Counted from the first letter of the stretch, positions 50,674-60,375 are shown. The stretch is 64,000 nt of DNA from Bacteroidota bacterium (GCA_016715945.1 JADJXJ010000003.1:682001-746000); one strand, 5' to 3'. Notes: generated by a model from the letters alone, not told the origin. Numbers and translations: made by a program.

Positions 50674-53478
50674 ATGAAGCTGATCAGACTATTGCTGTGT
50701 GCAGTGTTGCTTGCCTCCGGTTTTGCCGCCAGGAGTCAGTATTTTCTGACCGGTCAGGATGCTGCACGCACGAAATGGAAACAGCTGAATACCACTCATT
50801 TCCGCCTGATCTTTCCGGAGGAATATGCCAGGCATGCCCAGCAAACGGCGAATTTGCTCGAGGCGGCCTATCCTGTTGTTAATGCCGGATTGGGTGCCCG
50901 CAGCCTGCGAACTGATGTGGTGCTCCATAACCAGAATTCCATATCGAATGCCCTGGTAGCCTGGGCACCCCGCAGAATGGATTTTTTTCATGTGCCCCCC
51001 CAGGACGGATACTCGCAGGACTGGAACAGCCAGCTGGTGTTGCACGAGCTGCGTCATGTGGCACAACTCAGCCGGCTCGAAACCGGCTTTGGTCGCGGCC
51101 TGCGGTTTATGTTCGGACAACAGGCCACGGGTGCAATGGCCGGATTGTTTCTTCCATCCTGGTTTCTGGAAGGTGATGCCGTTTGGGCCGAAACCTACCT
51201 CAGCCGAACGGGTAGGGGGCGCACACCAACCTTCGAAGCCGGACTTAAAGCCCAGCTTCTGCAAAAAGGGGCCTATTCCTACGAAAAAGCCTGGTTTGGC
51301 TCGTTCCGCGATTTTACCCCCGACATCTATGAGCTTGGATATCACATTGTTGCATTCAACAGCCTGCAGCATGGCCAAAAGCTCTGGGAAAATGCCGTCC
51401 AGCACAGCGCCACACGACCCTGGAAAGTGTATCCCTTCAGCGCAGCGCTGCGGCAACAAACAGGAATGGGTGCAGGCAAGCTCTACCGGGCAACAATGGA
51501 CAGCCTGAAAAATTACTGGGCATCCAAAGCTGTGGTCGATTCCATGACACACATTCAGCTTTCACCGGACAGAAGGCACTACACCAATTACCGTTATCCG
51601 CAAAGCACACCCCATGGCATCGTGGCCTTCCGCACATCGTTCGACGACCTGAGCCGCATTGTGAAAATTGATGCCACGGGCGAGCAGGTGCTCTTCACCC
51701 CATATTACATCTTCCCTGAAGGTTTTTCTGCACGCAATCACCTGGTGGCCTGGAATGAGTTTCAACCCGACCTGAGGTGGACCAACCGGGCCTATTCTGT
51801 GATCAAGCTTGGCGATATCCATACCGGTAAAATCAGGCAGCTTAGCCGGAAAAGTTATTACTATGCCCCCGACCTCAACCATGCAGGCGACAAAATTGCT
51901 GTCGCGGAGGTGCGGCCCGACGGCTCATCAGCCATTCTGATTATTGATATCCAAACCGGAGAGACCCGGACAGCCTGGTCTTCAGAAACTTATTTTGTGA
52001 GCCAACCCAAATGGCTTGCCGACGACGAACATATTGCATTCCTGTGCACCGGGCCTCGGGGGAAAGCAATCTGGCTGCTCAATGTCAGGAGCCAGCATGC
52101 GGTGCAATACACCTCTTTCGTTTTCAACGATTTTCATTTGTCTTCGGGAGGCGATGGGCAGGTATTTCTCCATGGGACATGGGCGGGCCGGCATGAAGCA
52201 ATGATGTTCGACTTTGCTACCAAACAACTCAAGCGCCTCACTTCGACCAGCTTTGCAGCCTCCGATCCGGTGCTTGCGTCCGGTGGCGACAGCCTGATTT
52301 TTGCTGCATACACTGCCGATGGGTGGAAACTGGCAAAATCGGCTTACCGCCCTATCGAAAGTCCTGGAACTGACTTCTCTCAGCCGGCAGGCGACAGTCT
52401 GCTTGGCTTTGCCCTTGATCCTGAACGCTTTACTATTGATAAGGCGCCCATTCCCGACAGCCTGTATCTTGTCAGGCCTTACCGCAAAGGCCTCAACCTG
52501 TTCCGGCTGCACAGCTGGGCACCTTTTTATGTGGATGCAGTTAGCGAGCTCATCCGGCCTGGCTTCAGCCTGATGTCGCAAAACAGCCTCAGTACCATGG
52601 TGGCCACTGCTGGCTACGACTACGACCTGAACGAAGGCACCGGGAAAAGCGTCTTTAAGCTGAGCTATTATGGCTTTTTCCCCGAAATCGAAGCTTCGCT
52701 GAGCAATGGCAGGCGCAGGGGAAAAGCCTACATTGAAAACAGGGAGTACGACCTTCGATGGGACGAAACAAGCGCGGGCGTGCAGCTCGGGCTGCCGCTC
52801 AACTTCACCAGAAACCGCTGGCAAAGAGGTCTGAGACTGGGAGCCGGAGTAAACCTCCTGCACAGAGTGATGGACAAAGACGTGGGTTTGCAGTTTAAGC
52901 AGAACCTGAGTACAGTTTTTAATTATAACCTCCTGGCTTACAACCTCGACAGGAAAAAAATGCGCGACATCTTTCCCCGCACAGGCCAGATAGCCAGAAT
53001 CATCTTCAGGCACACACCTTTTGATGAAGATCCGGGGAGCCAGTTTTTTGCCTCTGCCACAGCCTATTTTCCCGGCCTGGCCAACCACCACGGAATCAGG
53101 CTTTACGTAGCCATGCATGAGGAACAGGCAGGTTATTACAATTTTGGTTCTTACATTTCGGTGCCAAGGGGCTACACAGGCTTGTTTGGCAGAAGCATGC
53201 GGGCGGCAAAACTGGATTACGCTTTCCCACTGGCTTACCCTGATCACCGTGTGGGTCCGCTGATCTACACCAAAAGGCTGAGAACCAACTTATTTTACGA
53301 CTTTCTTCAAAGCCCGGACCGTCAGTTTAGCTCGTCGGGCATCGAACTGTGGGCCGATGTGCACCTGTTTCGCCTTCAGGCCCCGGTAAGTATGGGCTTC
53401 AGAATGAGCTTCCTCATGCCGGAGGGCAGAGCAGTTTCTGAATTCATATTCGGAATAGACTGGAATTCAATTTATTAG
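50674..53478 (+). CDS. Predicted outer-membrane zinc metalloprotease with beta-propeller
   Basis: About 934 residues. A signal peptide (MKLIRLLLCAVLLASGFAAR) is followed by a domain with HELRH (about 124-128), matching HExxH, and WFLEGDAVWAE (Glu about 166) at gluzincin spacing. The middle third is TolB/WD40-like (YAPDLNHAGDKIAVAEVRPD, QPKWLADDEHIAFLCTG). The last third reads as a beta-barrel ending FIFGIDWNSIY, with the C-terminal aromatic residue usual for outer-membrane proteins. I infer a surface-located metalloprotease; no substrate is known. It starts eight bases after aroA, which looks incidental. Confidence 0.6.
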   Translation: MKLIRLLLCAVLLASGFAARSQYFLTGQDAARTKWKQLNTTHFRLIFPEEYARHAQQTANLLEAAYPVVNAGLGARSLRTDVVLHNQNSISNALVAWAPRRMDFFHVPPQDGYSQDWNSQLVLHELRHVAQLSRLETGFGRGLRFMFGQQATGAMAGLFLPSWFLEGDAVWAETYLSRTGRGRTPTFEAGLKAQLLQKGAYSYEKAWFGSFRDFTPDIYELGYHIVAFNSLQHGQKLWENAVQHSATRPWKVYPFSAALRQQTGMGAGKLYRATMDSLKNYWASKAVVDSMTHIQLSPDRRHYTNYRYPQSTPHGIVAFRTSFDDLSRIVKIDATGEQVLFTPYYIFPEGFSARNHLVAWNEFQPDLRWTNRAYSVIKLGDIHTGKIRQLSRKSYYYAPDLNHAGDKIAVAEVRPDGSSAILIIDIQTGETRTAWSSETYFVSQPKWLADDEHIAFLCTGPRGKAIWLLNVRSQHAVQYTSFVFNDFHLSSGGDGQVFLHGTWAGRHEAMMFDFATKQLKRLTSTSFAASDPVLASGGDSLIFAAYTADGWKLAKSAYRPIESPGTDFSQPAGDSLLGFALDPERFTIDKAPIPDSLYLVRPYRKGLNLFRLHSWAPFYVDAVSELIRPGFSLMSQNSLSTMVATAGYDYDLNEGTGKSVFKLSYYGFFPEIEASLSNGRRRGKAYIENREYDLRWDETSAGVQLGLPLNFTRNRWQRGLRLGAGVNLLHRVMDKDVGLQFKQNLSTVFNYNLLAYNLDRKKMRDIFPRTGQIARIIFRHTPFDEDPGSQFFASATAYFPGLANHHGIRLYVAMHEEQAGYYNFGSYISVPRGYTGLFGRSMRAAKLDYAFPLAYPDHRVGPLIYTKRLRTNLFYDFLQSPDRQFSSSGIELWADVHLFRLQAPVSMGFRMSFLMPEGRAVSEFIFGIDWNSIY

Positions 53479-53480
53479 TC

Positions 53481-53942
53481 ATGAAGCGAAGGGTTATTGA
53501 CTTTAGGCCCGAAATAGAGGCCATCATCCGCAAATGCGAGGTATGCAGTCTGGCCATGAGCCGGCCCGACGGTCGTCCTTATGTGGTCATCATGAATTTC
53601 GGATACCGCGATGGCGTTTTTTATTTTCATTCGTCCCCCGATGGAACCAAGATCAACCTGCTGAAGGAATATCCGGAAGTTTGCCTGATGATGAGCACCG
53701 ATCATCAGCTGCGCTGGCAGAACGAAGCTGTGGCGTGCAGCTACAGCATGAAATACCGCTCGGTGATGGCCGAAGGTACGGTGGAATTTATCACTGATCT
53801 GGACGAAAAGACCTCGGCACTCAACATCATCATGGGGCAGTATGCCCAGGGGGAATTCAACTACAGCCGTCCGGCACTCGAGAATGTATGCGTCTTTCGT
53901 CTGGTGCCCGAAAAAATTGAGGCCAGAGCCTACGGCTATTGA
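53481..53942 (+). CDS. Pyridoxamine 5'-phosphate oxidase-like flavin protein
   Basis: A protein of 153 residues in the FMN-binding split-barrel fold: CEVCSLAMSRPDGRPYVVIM NFGY, then DGVFYFHSSPDGTKINLLKE. KYRSVMAEGTVEFITDLDEK TSALNIIMGQY is the family's central helix-strand pair. It is close to the NimA/flavin-dependent nitroimidazole-reductase-like branch. It follows the metalloprotease after two bases and ends before a convergent gene. Confidence 0.8.
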   Translation: MKRRVIDFRPEIEAIIRKCEVCSLAMSRPDGRPYVVIMNFGYRDGVFYFHSSPDGTKINLLKEYPEVCLMMSTDHQLRWQNEAVACSYSMKYRSVMAEGTVEFITDLDEKTSALNIIMGQYAQGEFNYSRPALENVCVFRLVPEKIEARAYGY

Positions 53943-53966
53943 AAAAGGCGACTTTTAAGCCGCCTT
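53942..53966 (-). terminator. Terminator of the dihydroorotate-dehydrogenase-like gene
   Basis: Minus strand: AAGGCG (complement of 53961-53966) pairs with CGCCTT (complement of 53945-53950), loop of about ten bases, then T-rich. Modest stem, correctly placed after the gene ending at 53996. Confidence 0.4.
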
Positions 53967-53995
53967 CATGTATGTAAAATACTCTAAAACAGTAA

Positions 53996-55009
53996 TTAAA
54001 CCATTGGATATTGCTTGAAGATCTCTCCCGACTTCATCAGGATATCCACATACTGTGCCCTGCGGTAGGCGAAGGGGTCGGAGCTGCGTTTGCTCGACAG
54101 CTTGCCTTTGAAATCGTCGAGCGACTGATAGCCCTTGGTTTCCATCCAGGCTTGCATTTCCTGAAGCATGCGGGTAATCTGTTTCGGGCCGTTTTTGTAA
54201 AGGGTGCTTACCACCTGTACGGCATCGGCTCCGGCAAGAATCATCTTGATGGCGTCGGCCCCGGTGAAAATGCCCTGGCTGGCCACGATGGTGCCTTTGA
54301 TGTTGCCATAAAGCAGACCGGCAAAGCGCAATGCCAGGCGGTTGTCAATTTCGTTGCTCAGGTTATAAGGGAAGTGATGTTTTTCGGTTTCAATATTAAT
54401 GTCAGGTTGGAACAGCCTGTTGAACAACACAAAACCGGCAGCGCCCCTGCGGTCCATTTCGGCTATGGTGTAAAGCGGATTGGTGTAGAACGGACTCAGC
54501 TTGACCGAAACAGGAATGCTGACCACTTTTTTGATGCCTTCGATCACGTCCAGTTCCTCGTTCAGAATGCCGCGGCCGTCCACGTCGAAGTCGGTGGGTA
54601 CGGCATAAAAGTTAACCTCCAGCGCATCGGCTCCGGCTTCCTCAAGTTTTTTGGCGTAGGTGTACCAGGTGTCGTCGTACACACAGTTGAGGCTGGCAAT
54701 CAGGGGAATGTTCAGCGCTTTTTTGGCCTCTGAAAAGTGCATCAGAAATTCTTCCGGTCCGGCTTCATACAAATCTTCCTGAAACAGATCAGTCATCTCT
54801 GCATTGCGATGATCATAGTCTGTCATATGTTGGTGAAGCTCAAGGTTTTCGAGTTGAATCTGTTCCTCGAACAACGATTTGTAAACGATTGCGCCGGCTC
54901 CGGCTTCTTCCAGTTTTTTAAGCATTTCCACATCCGAGGTCAGGTTGCAGGCGCCAACCACGATGGGGTTCTTAAGCTTTAAACCAAGATAATTTGTGCT
55001 GATATTCAT
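53996..55009 (-). CDS. Dihydroorotate dehydrogenase-like flavoprotein
   Basis: A protein of about 337 residues, MNISTNYLGLKLKNPIVVGA CNLTS, a TIM barrel of the class-1 DHODH type: VYKSLFEEQIQLENLELH, IPLIASLNCVYDDTWYTYAK and VVSIPVSVKLSPFYTN, with MILAGADAVQVVSTLYKNG near the end. It is distinct from PyrD proper; such genes often sit beside pyruvate:ferredoxin oxidoreductase in Bacteroidota, suggesting a flavin-dependent reductase. Divergent from nifJ across about 230 bases. Confidence 0.8.
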   Translation of the reverse strand: MNISTNYLGLKLKNPIVVGACNLTSDVEMLKKLEEAGAGAIVYKSLFEEQIQLENLELHQHMTDYDHRNAEMTDLFQEDLYEAGPEEFLMHFSEAKKALNIPLIASLNCVYDDTWYTYAKKLEEAGADALEVNFYAVPTDFDVDGRGILNEELDVIEGIKKVVSIPVSVKLSPFYTNPLYTIAEMDRRGAAGFVLFNRLFQPDINIETEKHHFPYNLSNEIDNRLALRFAGLLYGNIKGTIVASQGIFTGADAIKMILAGADAVQVVSTLYKNGPKQITRMLQEMQAWMETKGYQSLDDFKGKLSSKRSSDPFAYRRAQYVDILMKSGEIFKQYPMV

Positions 55010-55061
55010 TGTCTTAGGTGTTTGATGATTGTCTGGTATTGCAAGGTGCATTTTTCGCTCA

Positions 55062-55091
55062 TAAAAGTACGGCTTTTTTGCAAGGGGCAAA
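55062..55091 (-). promoter_or_regulatory. Candidate promoter for the DHODH-like gene
   Basis: Minus strand TTTG at 55088-55091 and TACTTTTA at 55062-55069, with 18 bases between, a good match to the phylum's -33/-7 pattern apart from the final base. Leader about 45 bases. Confidence 0.5.
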
Positions 55092-55164
55092 GCAGGTCGG
55101 CTAATCTAAAATCATTATAAATTACTTCATTACAAGCCACTTGGGTGCAAAACCCCTCGCCGGA

Positions 55165-55187
55165 TTGTGCTTTAATGAGTAATTTCG
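55165..55187 (+). promoter_or_regulatory. Candidate promoter for nifJ
   Basis: TTG at 55165-55167 and TAATTTCG at 55180-55187 (one mismatch to TAnnTTTG). Transcription would begin near 55195, about 48 bases before the ATG. The match is not perfect. Confidence 0.4.
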
Positions 55188-55241
55188 CACGGCAATTGTT
55201 CATTCTTTAACAGTTACATACACAAACCTACCTATATAAAT

Positions 55242-58200
55242 ATGAGCAATAATAAGAAGTTCATTACATGCGATGGCAACTATGCTGCTGCGCATGTGGC
55301 TTACATGTTCAGCGAAGTGGCCGCAATTTATCCCATTACTCCTTCCAGCACCATGGCCGAGTATGTGGATGAATGGGCTGCCAACGGAAAGAAGAACATG
55401 TTTGGCGAAACGGTTCATGTGGTGGAAATGCAGAGCGAGGGTGGTGCGGCTGGTGCCGTGCACGGTTCGCTTCAGGCTGGTGCGCTAACATCCACATTCA
55501 CAGCATCTCAGGGATTGCTCCTGATGATTCCAAATATGTACAAGATTGCCGGCGAGCTGTTGCCCGGCGTGTTCCATGTGAGTGCCCGCAGCCTTGCAGC
55601 TCAGGCCCTTTCCATCTTTGGCGACCACAGCGACGTCATGAGCGCCCGCCAGACCGGTTTTGCTTTGCTCGCTACCGGCAGTGTGCAGGAAATCATGGAC
55701 CTGGCGCCTATTGCCCACCTGGCTGCCATCAAATCAAGGGTGCCTTTTCTGCACTTCTTCGACGGTTTCCGCACCTCGCACGAAATACAGAAGGTGGAAT
55801 ATTTCAGCACCGACGAACTTCGACCGCTGCTCGACATGGAAGCCCTTCAGCGTTTCCGCGACAATGCCCTGAATCCGGAACACCCTGTTACCAGAGGTAC
55901 TGCCCAGAACCCTGATATTTATTTCCAGGCCCGTGAGGCAGCCAACCGCTACTATGATGTTATCCCCGACCTGGTGGAGGATTACATGCAGAAAATCTCG
56001 GCCATGACCGGTCGCGAGTATCATCCGTTCACCTACTACGGCGATCCCGAAGCCGAGCACATCATCATTGCCATGGGCTCGGTGACCGAAACCATACGCG
56101 AAACCATCGACTATCTGCGCGAAAAAGGCGAGAAAGTTGGTCTGGTAGCTGTTCACCTCTACCGTCCGTTCTCGGCCAAATACCTGCTCAATGTGATCCC
56201 TCAGACAGTGAAGCGCATTGCTGTGCTCGACCGCACCAAAGAGCCCGGCGCCAATGGCGAACCGCTTCTGCTGGATGTGAAAGATGTGTTCTACGGCCGC
56301 GAAAATGCCCCGCTTATCGTGGGTGGCCGCTATGGCCTCAGCAGCAAGGATACTACACCGGCCATGATCATCTCGGTGTACAACAACCTGAAACTCAATG
56401 AGCCCAAAACAGGATTCACCGTTGGCATCGTGGACGACGTGAAATTCCTTTCGCTGCCCCTGCTTCCCGAAATCAGCATCACACCCAAAGGTACCTACGA
56501 AGCCAAGTTCTATGGCATCGGAGCTGATGGTACCGTGGGCGCCAACAAGAACAGCATCAAAATTATTGGAGAAACCACCGACAAATATGCCCAGGCCTAC
56601 TTTGCCTACGACTCCAAGAAATCGGGCGGCGTAACCACCTCGCACCTGCGCTTTGGCGACCATCCCATCCGTGCTACCTACCTGGTGAGCACGCCCGATT
56701 TTGTGGCCTGCCATGTACCGGCCTACCTGGGCAAATACGACATGCTCAAAGGGCTGAAAAAAGGTGGAACTTTCCTCCTCAACAGCATCTGGGACGAAGA
56801 AGAAACAAAAGCCAAGCTGCCCAACGATGTTAAAAAGTACCTGGCCGACAACCAGATCAACTTCTACATCATCAATGCCACCCGCATTGCCGAAGAAATC
56901 GGATTGGGCGGTCGCACCAATACCATCATGCAATCGGCCTTCTTCAAAGTGGCCAACATCATCCCCTACGAGAAGGCAGTTGAAAAGATGAAGGACTTCA
57001 TCCTCAAATCGTACGGCAACAAAGGCGAAGTCATCGTCAAGATGAACTATGCTGCTGTTGACCGCGGAGGCGAGGTGGTAAAAGTGGACATACCTGCCGA
57101 GTGGTCGAAGCTCGAAATAGGCGGGCAGGCACAGGAGCTTGAACATCTGCCTGAATTCATCCGCGATGTGGTGATGCCAATCAACCGCATGAAAGGCGAC
57201 GACCTACCGGTGAGCGCCTTCCTCAACCGCGAGGATGGCACCTTCCCGGCAGGAACTACAGTTTATGAAAAACGCGGTATTGCCGTCAATATCCCGGAGT
57301 GGCAGGCCGACAATTGCATCCAGTGCAACCAGTGTTCTTATGTGTGCCCCCATGCCGCCATCCGTCCTTTCCTGGTCAATGCCGAGGAAGAAGCCAACAT
57401 GCCGGAGGGCACCGAACTCCTCGAAACCAAAGGCAAATTTGCCCCGCATAAATTCCGCATTCAGGTAAGTCCGCTCGACTGCACCGGCTGCGGCAACTGT
57501 GCCGACGTGTGCCCTTCGAAGGAGAAAGCCCTGGTAATGAAGCCCCTCGAAACACAACAGGCCGAAATTGGTCGCTGGGATTACTTTGCAAACAAGGTGA
57601 CCTACAAAGACACCATTGTGGACAAGTTCCAGTCGGTCAAAAACAGCCAGTTTGCCCGTCCTTTGTTCGAGTTTTCGGGTGCATGCGCCGGTTGCGGCGA
57701 AACGCCTTACATCAAAACCATCACCCAGCTCTATGGCGATCGGATGATGGTTGCCAATGCCACCGGTTGCTCATCCATCTATGGTGGCTCGGCACCCAGC
57801 ACCCCATATTGCGCCAACGAGGAAGGCAAAGGACCTGCTTGGGCCAATTCGCTTTTTGAAGACAATGCCGAATATGGTTTTGGTATGGCGCTGGGTGTCA
57901 ATAAGATGCGTCGCCGCATTGCCGAGCGCATGATGGAAGCCCTCAAGGGTGAGATGCCCGAAGCCCGCCGCGAAGCTTTCAACCAGTGGCTCGAAAGCAT
58001 GGATGACGCCAAAAGGTCGGAAGAAGCTTCCAAAAAGCTTATTGAGGTGCTCAGCGGAGCTACCGACGACCTGGCAAAAGAACTCATGGCCCTTCGCCAG
58101 TATTTTATCAAGAAATCAATCTGGATTTTTGGCGGCGACGGCTGGGCCTACGATATCGGATTCGGCGGCCTCGACCATGTGCTTGCCATGGGCGAAGATG

Positions 58201-58775
58201 TCAATGTGTTGGTAATGGATACGGAAGTGTATTCCAATACCGGCGGTCAGTCGTCCAAGTCAACACCGGTGGGTGCAGTGGCCAAGTTTGCCACCTCGGG
58301 CAAAAAGGTAAAGAAAAAAGACCTGGGTGCCATGCTTATGACCTATGGTTACATTTACGTAGCTCAGGTAGCAATGGGGGCAAACCAGAACCAGTTCTTC
58401 AAAGCCCTCAAGGAAGCAGAGGCTTACCCCGGACCTTCGGTTATCATTGCCTATTCGCCTTGCATCAACCACGGAATCCGCTCAGGTATGGGCACCGCAC
58501 AACGCGAAGCCGAACTGGCTGTTGAATCGGGCTACTGGCAGCTTTACCGCTACAATCCGCTGCTCGAAGCCGAAGGTAAGAACCCCTTCCAGCTCGACTC
58601 GAAAGCCCCGGATTGGAGCAAATTCCAGGCCTTTATCAACAACGAAGTGCGTTTTGCTTCGCTGCGCAAAACCTTCCCCCAGGAGGCCCAGCGCCTGTCG
58701 AAACTGGCCGAAGAAAATGCCAAATGGCGCTATGACTACTACAAGCGTCTCGAAGCAATGGAGTACGCAAAATAA
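55242..58775 (+). CDS. nifJ: Pyruvate:ferredoxin (flavodoxin) oxidoreductase
   Basis: A protein of 1177 residues, the normal single-chain length. It converts pyruvate plus CoA to acetyl-CoA, CO2 and reduced ferredoxin. Features: the N-terminal PYR domain (AAIYPITPSSTMAEYVDEWA), CoA-type region, and two [4Fe-4S] clusters in CIQCNQCSYVCPHA and CTGCGNCADVCPSK. A third cluster-type motif is GACAGCGETPY, and TPP-binding GDGWAYDIGFGGLDHVLAMG is followed by NTGGQSSKSTPVGAVAKFA. It points to anaerobic metabolism. A strong terminator follows. Confidence 0.96.
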   Translation: MSNNKKFITCDGNYAAAHVAYMFSEVAAIYPITPSSTMAEYVDEWAANGKKNMFGETVHVVEMQSEGGAAGAVHGSLQAGALTSTFTASQGLLLMIPNMYKIAGELLPGVFHVSARSLAAQALSIFGDHSDVMSARQTGFALLATGSVQEIMDLAPIAHLAAIKSRVPFLHFFDGFRTSHEIQKVEYFSTDELRPLLDMEALQRFRDNALNPEHPVTRGTAQNPDIYFQAREAANRYYDVIPDLVEDYMQKISAMTGREYHPFTYYGDPEAEHIIIAMGSVTETIRETIDYLREKGEKVGLVAVHLYRPFSAKYLLNVIPQTVKRIAVLDRTKEPGANGEPLLLDVKDVFYGRENAPLIVGGRYGLSSKDTTPAMIISVYNNLKLNEPKTGFTVGIVDDVKFLSLPLLPEISITPKGTYEAKFYGIGADGTVGANKNSIKIIGETTDKYAQAYFAYDSKKSGGVTTSHLRFGDHPIRATYLVSTPDFVACHVPAYLGKYDMLKGLKKGGTFLLNSIWDEEETKAKLPNDVKKYLADNQINFYIINATRIAEEIGLGGRTNTIMQSAFFKVANIIPYEKAVEKMKDFILKSYGNKGEVIVKMNYAAVDRGGEVVKVDIPAEWSKLEIGGQAQELEHLPEFIRDVVMPINRMKGDDLPVSAFLNREDGTFPAGTTVYEKRGIAVNIPEWQADNCIQCNQCSYVCPHAAIRPFLVNAEEEANMPEGTELLETKGKFAPHKFRIQVSPLDCTGCGNCADVCPSKEKALVMKPLETQQAEIGRWDYFANKVTYKDTIVDKFQSVKNSQFARPLFEFSGACAGCGETPYIKTITQLYGDRMMVANATGCSSIYGGSAPSTPYCANEEGKGPAWANSLFEDNAEYGFGMALGVNKMRRRIAERMMEALKGEMPEARREAFNQWLESMDDAKRSEEASKKLIEVLSGATDDLAKELMALRQYFIKKSIWIFGGDGWAYDIGFGGLDHVLAMGEDVNVLVMDTEVYSNTGGQSSKSTPVGAVAKFATSGKKVKKKDLGAMLMTYGYIYVAQVAMGANQNQFFKALKEAEAYPGPSVIIAYSPCINHGIRSGMGTAQREAELAVESGYWQLYRYNPLLEAEGKNPFQLDSKAPDWSKFQAFINNEVRFASLRKTFPQEAQRLSKLAEENAKWRYDYYKRLEAMEYAK

Positions 58776-58783
58776 TCATCCGA

Positions 58784-58811
58784 AAAACCGGGCCGCAAGC
58801 CCGGTTTTTTT
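58784..58811 (+). terminator. Terminator of nifJ
   Basis: AAAACCGGGC, loop CGCAA, GCCCGGTTTT followed by TTT: a GC-rich stem continued by A-T pairs with an uninterrupted U-tract. A strong intrinsic terminator immediately after the nifJ stop. Confidence 0.9.
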
Positions 58812-58841
58812 ATGACCTTTGTATATCACGATTCAGGTGGC

Positions 58842-59150
58842 ATGAAAAAGTTCCGGTTTTATTCCGCTTTATTGTTTTCAGCCATGCTTATTGCCGCCTG
58901 CGACGATGAGCAGAGCGCCCGTGACACCTACTTTGGCGACAGTCCGGTTTATCAGCGCCCTGCACCCGATTTCTGGAGCATTCCGGAATATGCTTCGTTT
59001 TACTGGGAGGAAATTGAGCCGGAGTCCCCACCTGTGCAGTTGCAATATGAGTACTGGCGCTATGAACCTGAGCCTGAGATGGATATCGAAGAATACGACT
59101 TCTCCGGACGCTCATCCGGCCCGCCCGAAAGATTTGTGAATCCGGATTGA
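58842..59150 (+). CDS. Small putative lipoprotein
   Basis: A 102-residue protein. The signal sequence MKKFRFYSALLFSAMLIAAC fits a lipobox (LIAAC), with Cys20 as the acylation site. The mature part is acidic, with a Pro/Glu/Tyr-rich composition (EYWRYEPEPEMDIEEYDFSG). No family recognised. The ATG at 58842 is chosen over one 30 bases upstream that lies against the terminator. It is followed by a bidirectional terminator. Confidence 0.6.
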   Translation: MKKFRFYSALLFSAMLIAACDDEQSARDTYFGDSPVYQRPAPDFWSIPEYASFYWEEIEPESPPVQLQYEYWRYEPEPEMDIEEYDFSGRSSGPPERFVNPD

Positions 59151-59202
59151 AGCGACCAGGTGAAAAGACTCAATAGAAAGCCCAAATTTCTTTATACTAC
59201 AC

Positions 59203-59240
59203 AAAAAAGGCTGCCTCACTTTTGAGACAGCCTCTTTTCT
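59203..59240. terminator. Bidirectional terminator between the lipoprotein gene and sppA
   Basis: AAAAAAGGCTG..CTCA, loop CTTT, TGAG.CAGCCTCTTTT: a ten-pair stem with one mismatch, with an A-run on the left and a T-run on the right, so it can serve both convergent genes (lipoprotein plus, sppA minus). Confidence 0.7.
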
Positions 59241-59258
59241 TTGATGTGTTTCTGCCGG

Positions 59259-60302
59259 TTAGTTTATTGAGAAATGAAAGGGCAGCCTGGCCTGCACCCC
59301 TTTCATCCGGCTTACCTGCGAGATGTATTCCACTAAATGGTAGTGTTCGCCCAGCTGCGCTTTGAGGGCACGTTTACCACTGTTCACCCCGCTCATGTCC
59401 TGTATGAGCCGGCGGATGGGATCGATCTGCTCCGGCTGTTCCACCACCCGGAAGTCCTCGCCCAGATTCGCTTTCAGGGCAGCGTAGGCAATGGCTGCCT
59501 GTAAACCGCCAATCGAATCAACCAGCCCAATGCCCAGAGCATCCTGGCCTGTCCAAACCCTGCCCTGGGCAATGCTGTCCACATAAGATTTGCGCAAACC
59601 ACGGGTGTCGGCCACCAAAGTGATAAAATCGTCGTAAATCCTGCTAACCTCCCTGTTGATGACTTCCAGTTGATAAGGTTTGATGGGTTCCGTCACATCC
59701 ATAAGGTCGGCATTGCGGTTGGTCATCACTTTATCAAAGGTAATACCTAATTTGTTGTTAAACAGTCCCTTGAAGTTTGGAATAACGCCAAACACCCCAA
59801 TGCTGCCGGTAATGGTTCCCGGATCGGCAAAGATAAAATCGGCATTGGTCGAGATCCAATAGCCGCCCGAGGCAGCCACATTGCCCATCGAAACGATGAA
59901 GGGCTTTTCCTGGCGGGCCAGCTCCACCTCGCGTCGGATTACTTCCGAGGCAAGCGCGCTTCCACCCGGAGAGTTCACCCGCATCACAATGGCTTTAACT
60001 TTGTCGTCTTCGCGCAACTTGCGAATCAGTTTAGAGAGGTCGTCCGAGCCGATGGCATTCTCCGAACCCTCACCATCCGAGATTTCTCCTGTGGCATAAA
60101 CAACTGCAAGTTTGTTTTTCGAGATGGACGATTTGCCAACTTTCGCATTGGTGTATTTTGCAAGTGTCACGGTTTCAATCTTGTCTTTCGGGCCTTTTCC
60201 GGTTTTTTCGCGCAAAAGGGCCAGCACTTCGTCCTTATACTTCAATCCGTCCACAAAACCAAGTTCCACAGCCTTTTCGTTCGATGCCGTGGCAAGTTCA
60301 TC
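59259..60302 (-). pseudogene. sppA: sppA, 3' part (catalytic Ser half), split off by IS66
   Basis: The C-terminal ~347 residues of signal peptide peptidase A. The peptidase motif MGNVAASGGYWISTNADFIF contains the nucleophilic Ser; TGSIGVFGVIPNFKGLFNNK and GQDALGIGLVDSIGGLQAA are the usual conserved stretches. The longest ATG frame starts at 60269 (336 residues), but the frame runs back to the IS66 end and continues DELATASNEKAVELGF when joined to the N-terminal half. Alone it lacks the catalytic Lys domain. Confidence 0.88.
60295..60302. repeat. IS66 target duplication, left copy
   Basis: AGTTCATC immediately before the left IS end; the identical octamer follows the right end at 62646-62653. 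An 8-bp duplication is characteristic of IS66-family insertion. Confidence 0.93.
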
Positions 60303-60322
60303 GTAACCCTTCGGCCACGAGC
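60303..60322 (+). repeat. IS66 left terminal inverted repeat
   Basis: GTAACCCTTCGGCCACGAGC, beginning GTAA as usual for IS66 ends; perfect inverse match to 62626-62645. Confidence 0.95.
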
Positions 60323-60375
60323 ATATTTTAGGATGGGGTTGGGTTGCAGATATTTGCGCTTAAAATTTTTGGGAT

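Noticed and set aside
51982..53247. Minus-strand ORF of 421 residues over the metalloprotease
   Set aside because: Antisense shadow. The plus frame has a signal peptide, HELRH motif and consistent operon placement.
55734..57146. Minus-strand ORF of 470 residues inside nifJ
   Set aside because: Phe/Val/His-rich antisense shadow of a strongly conserved gene; no motifs.
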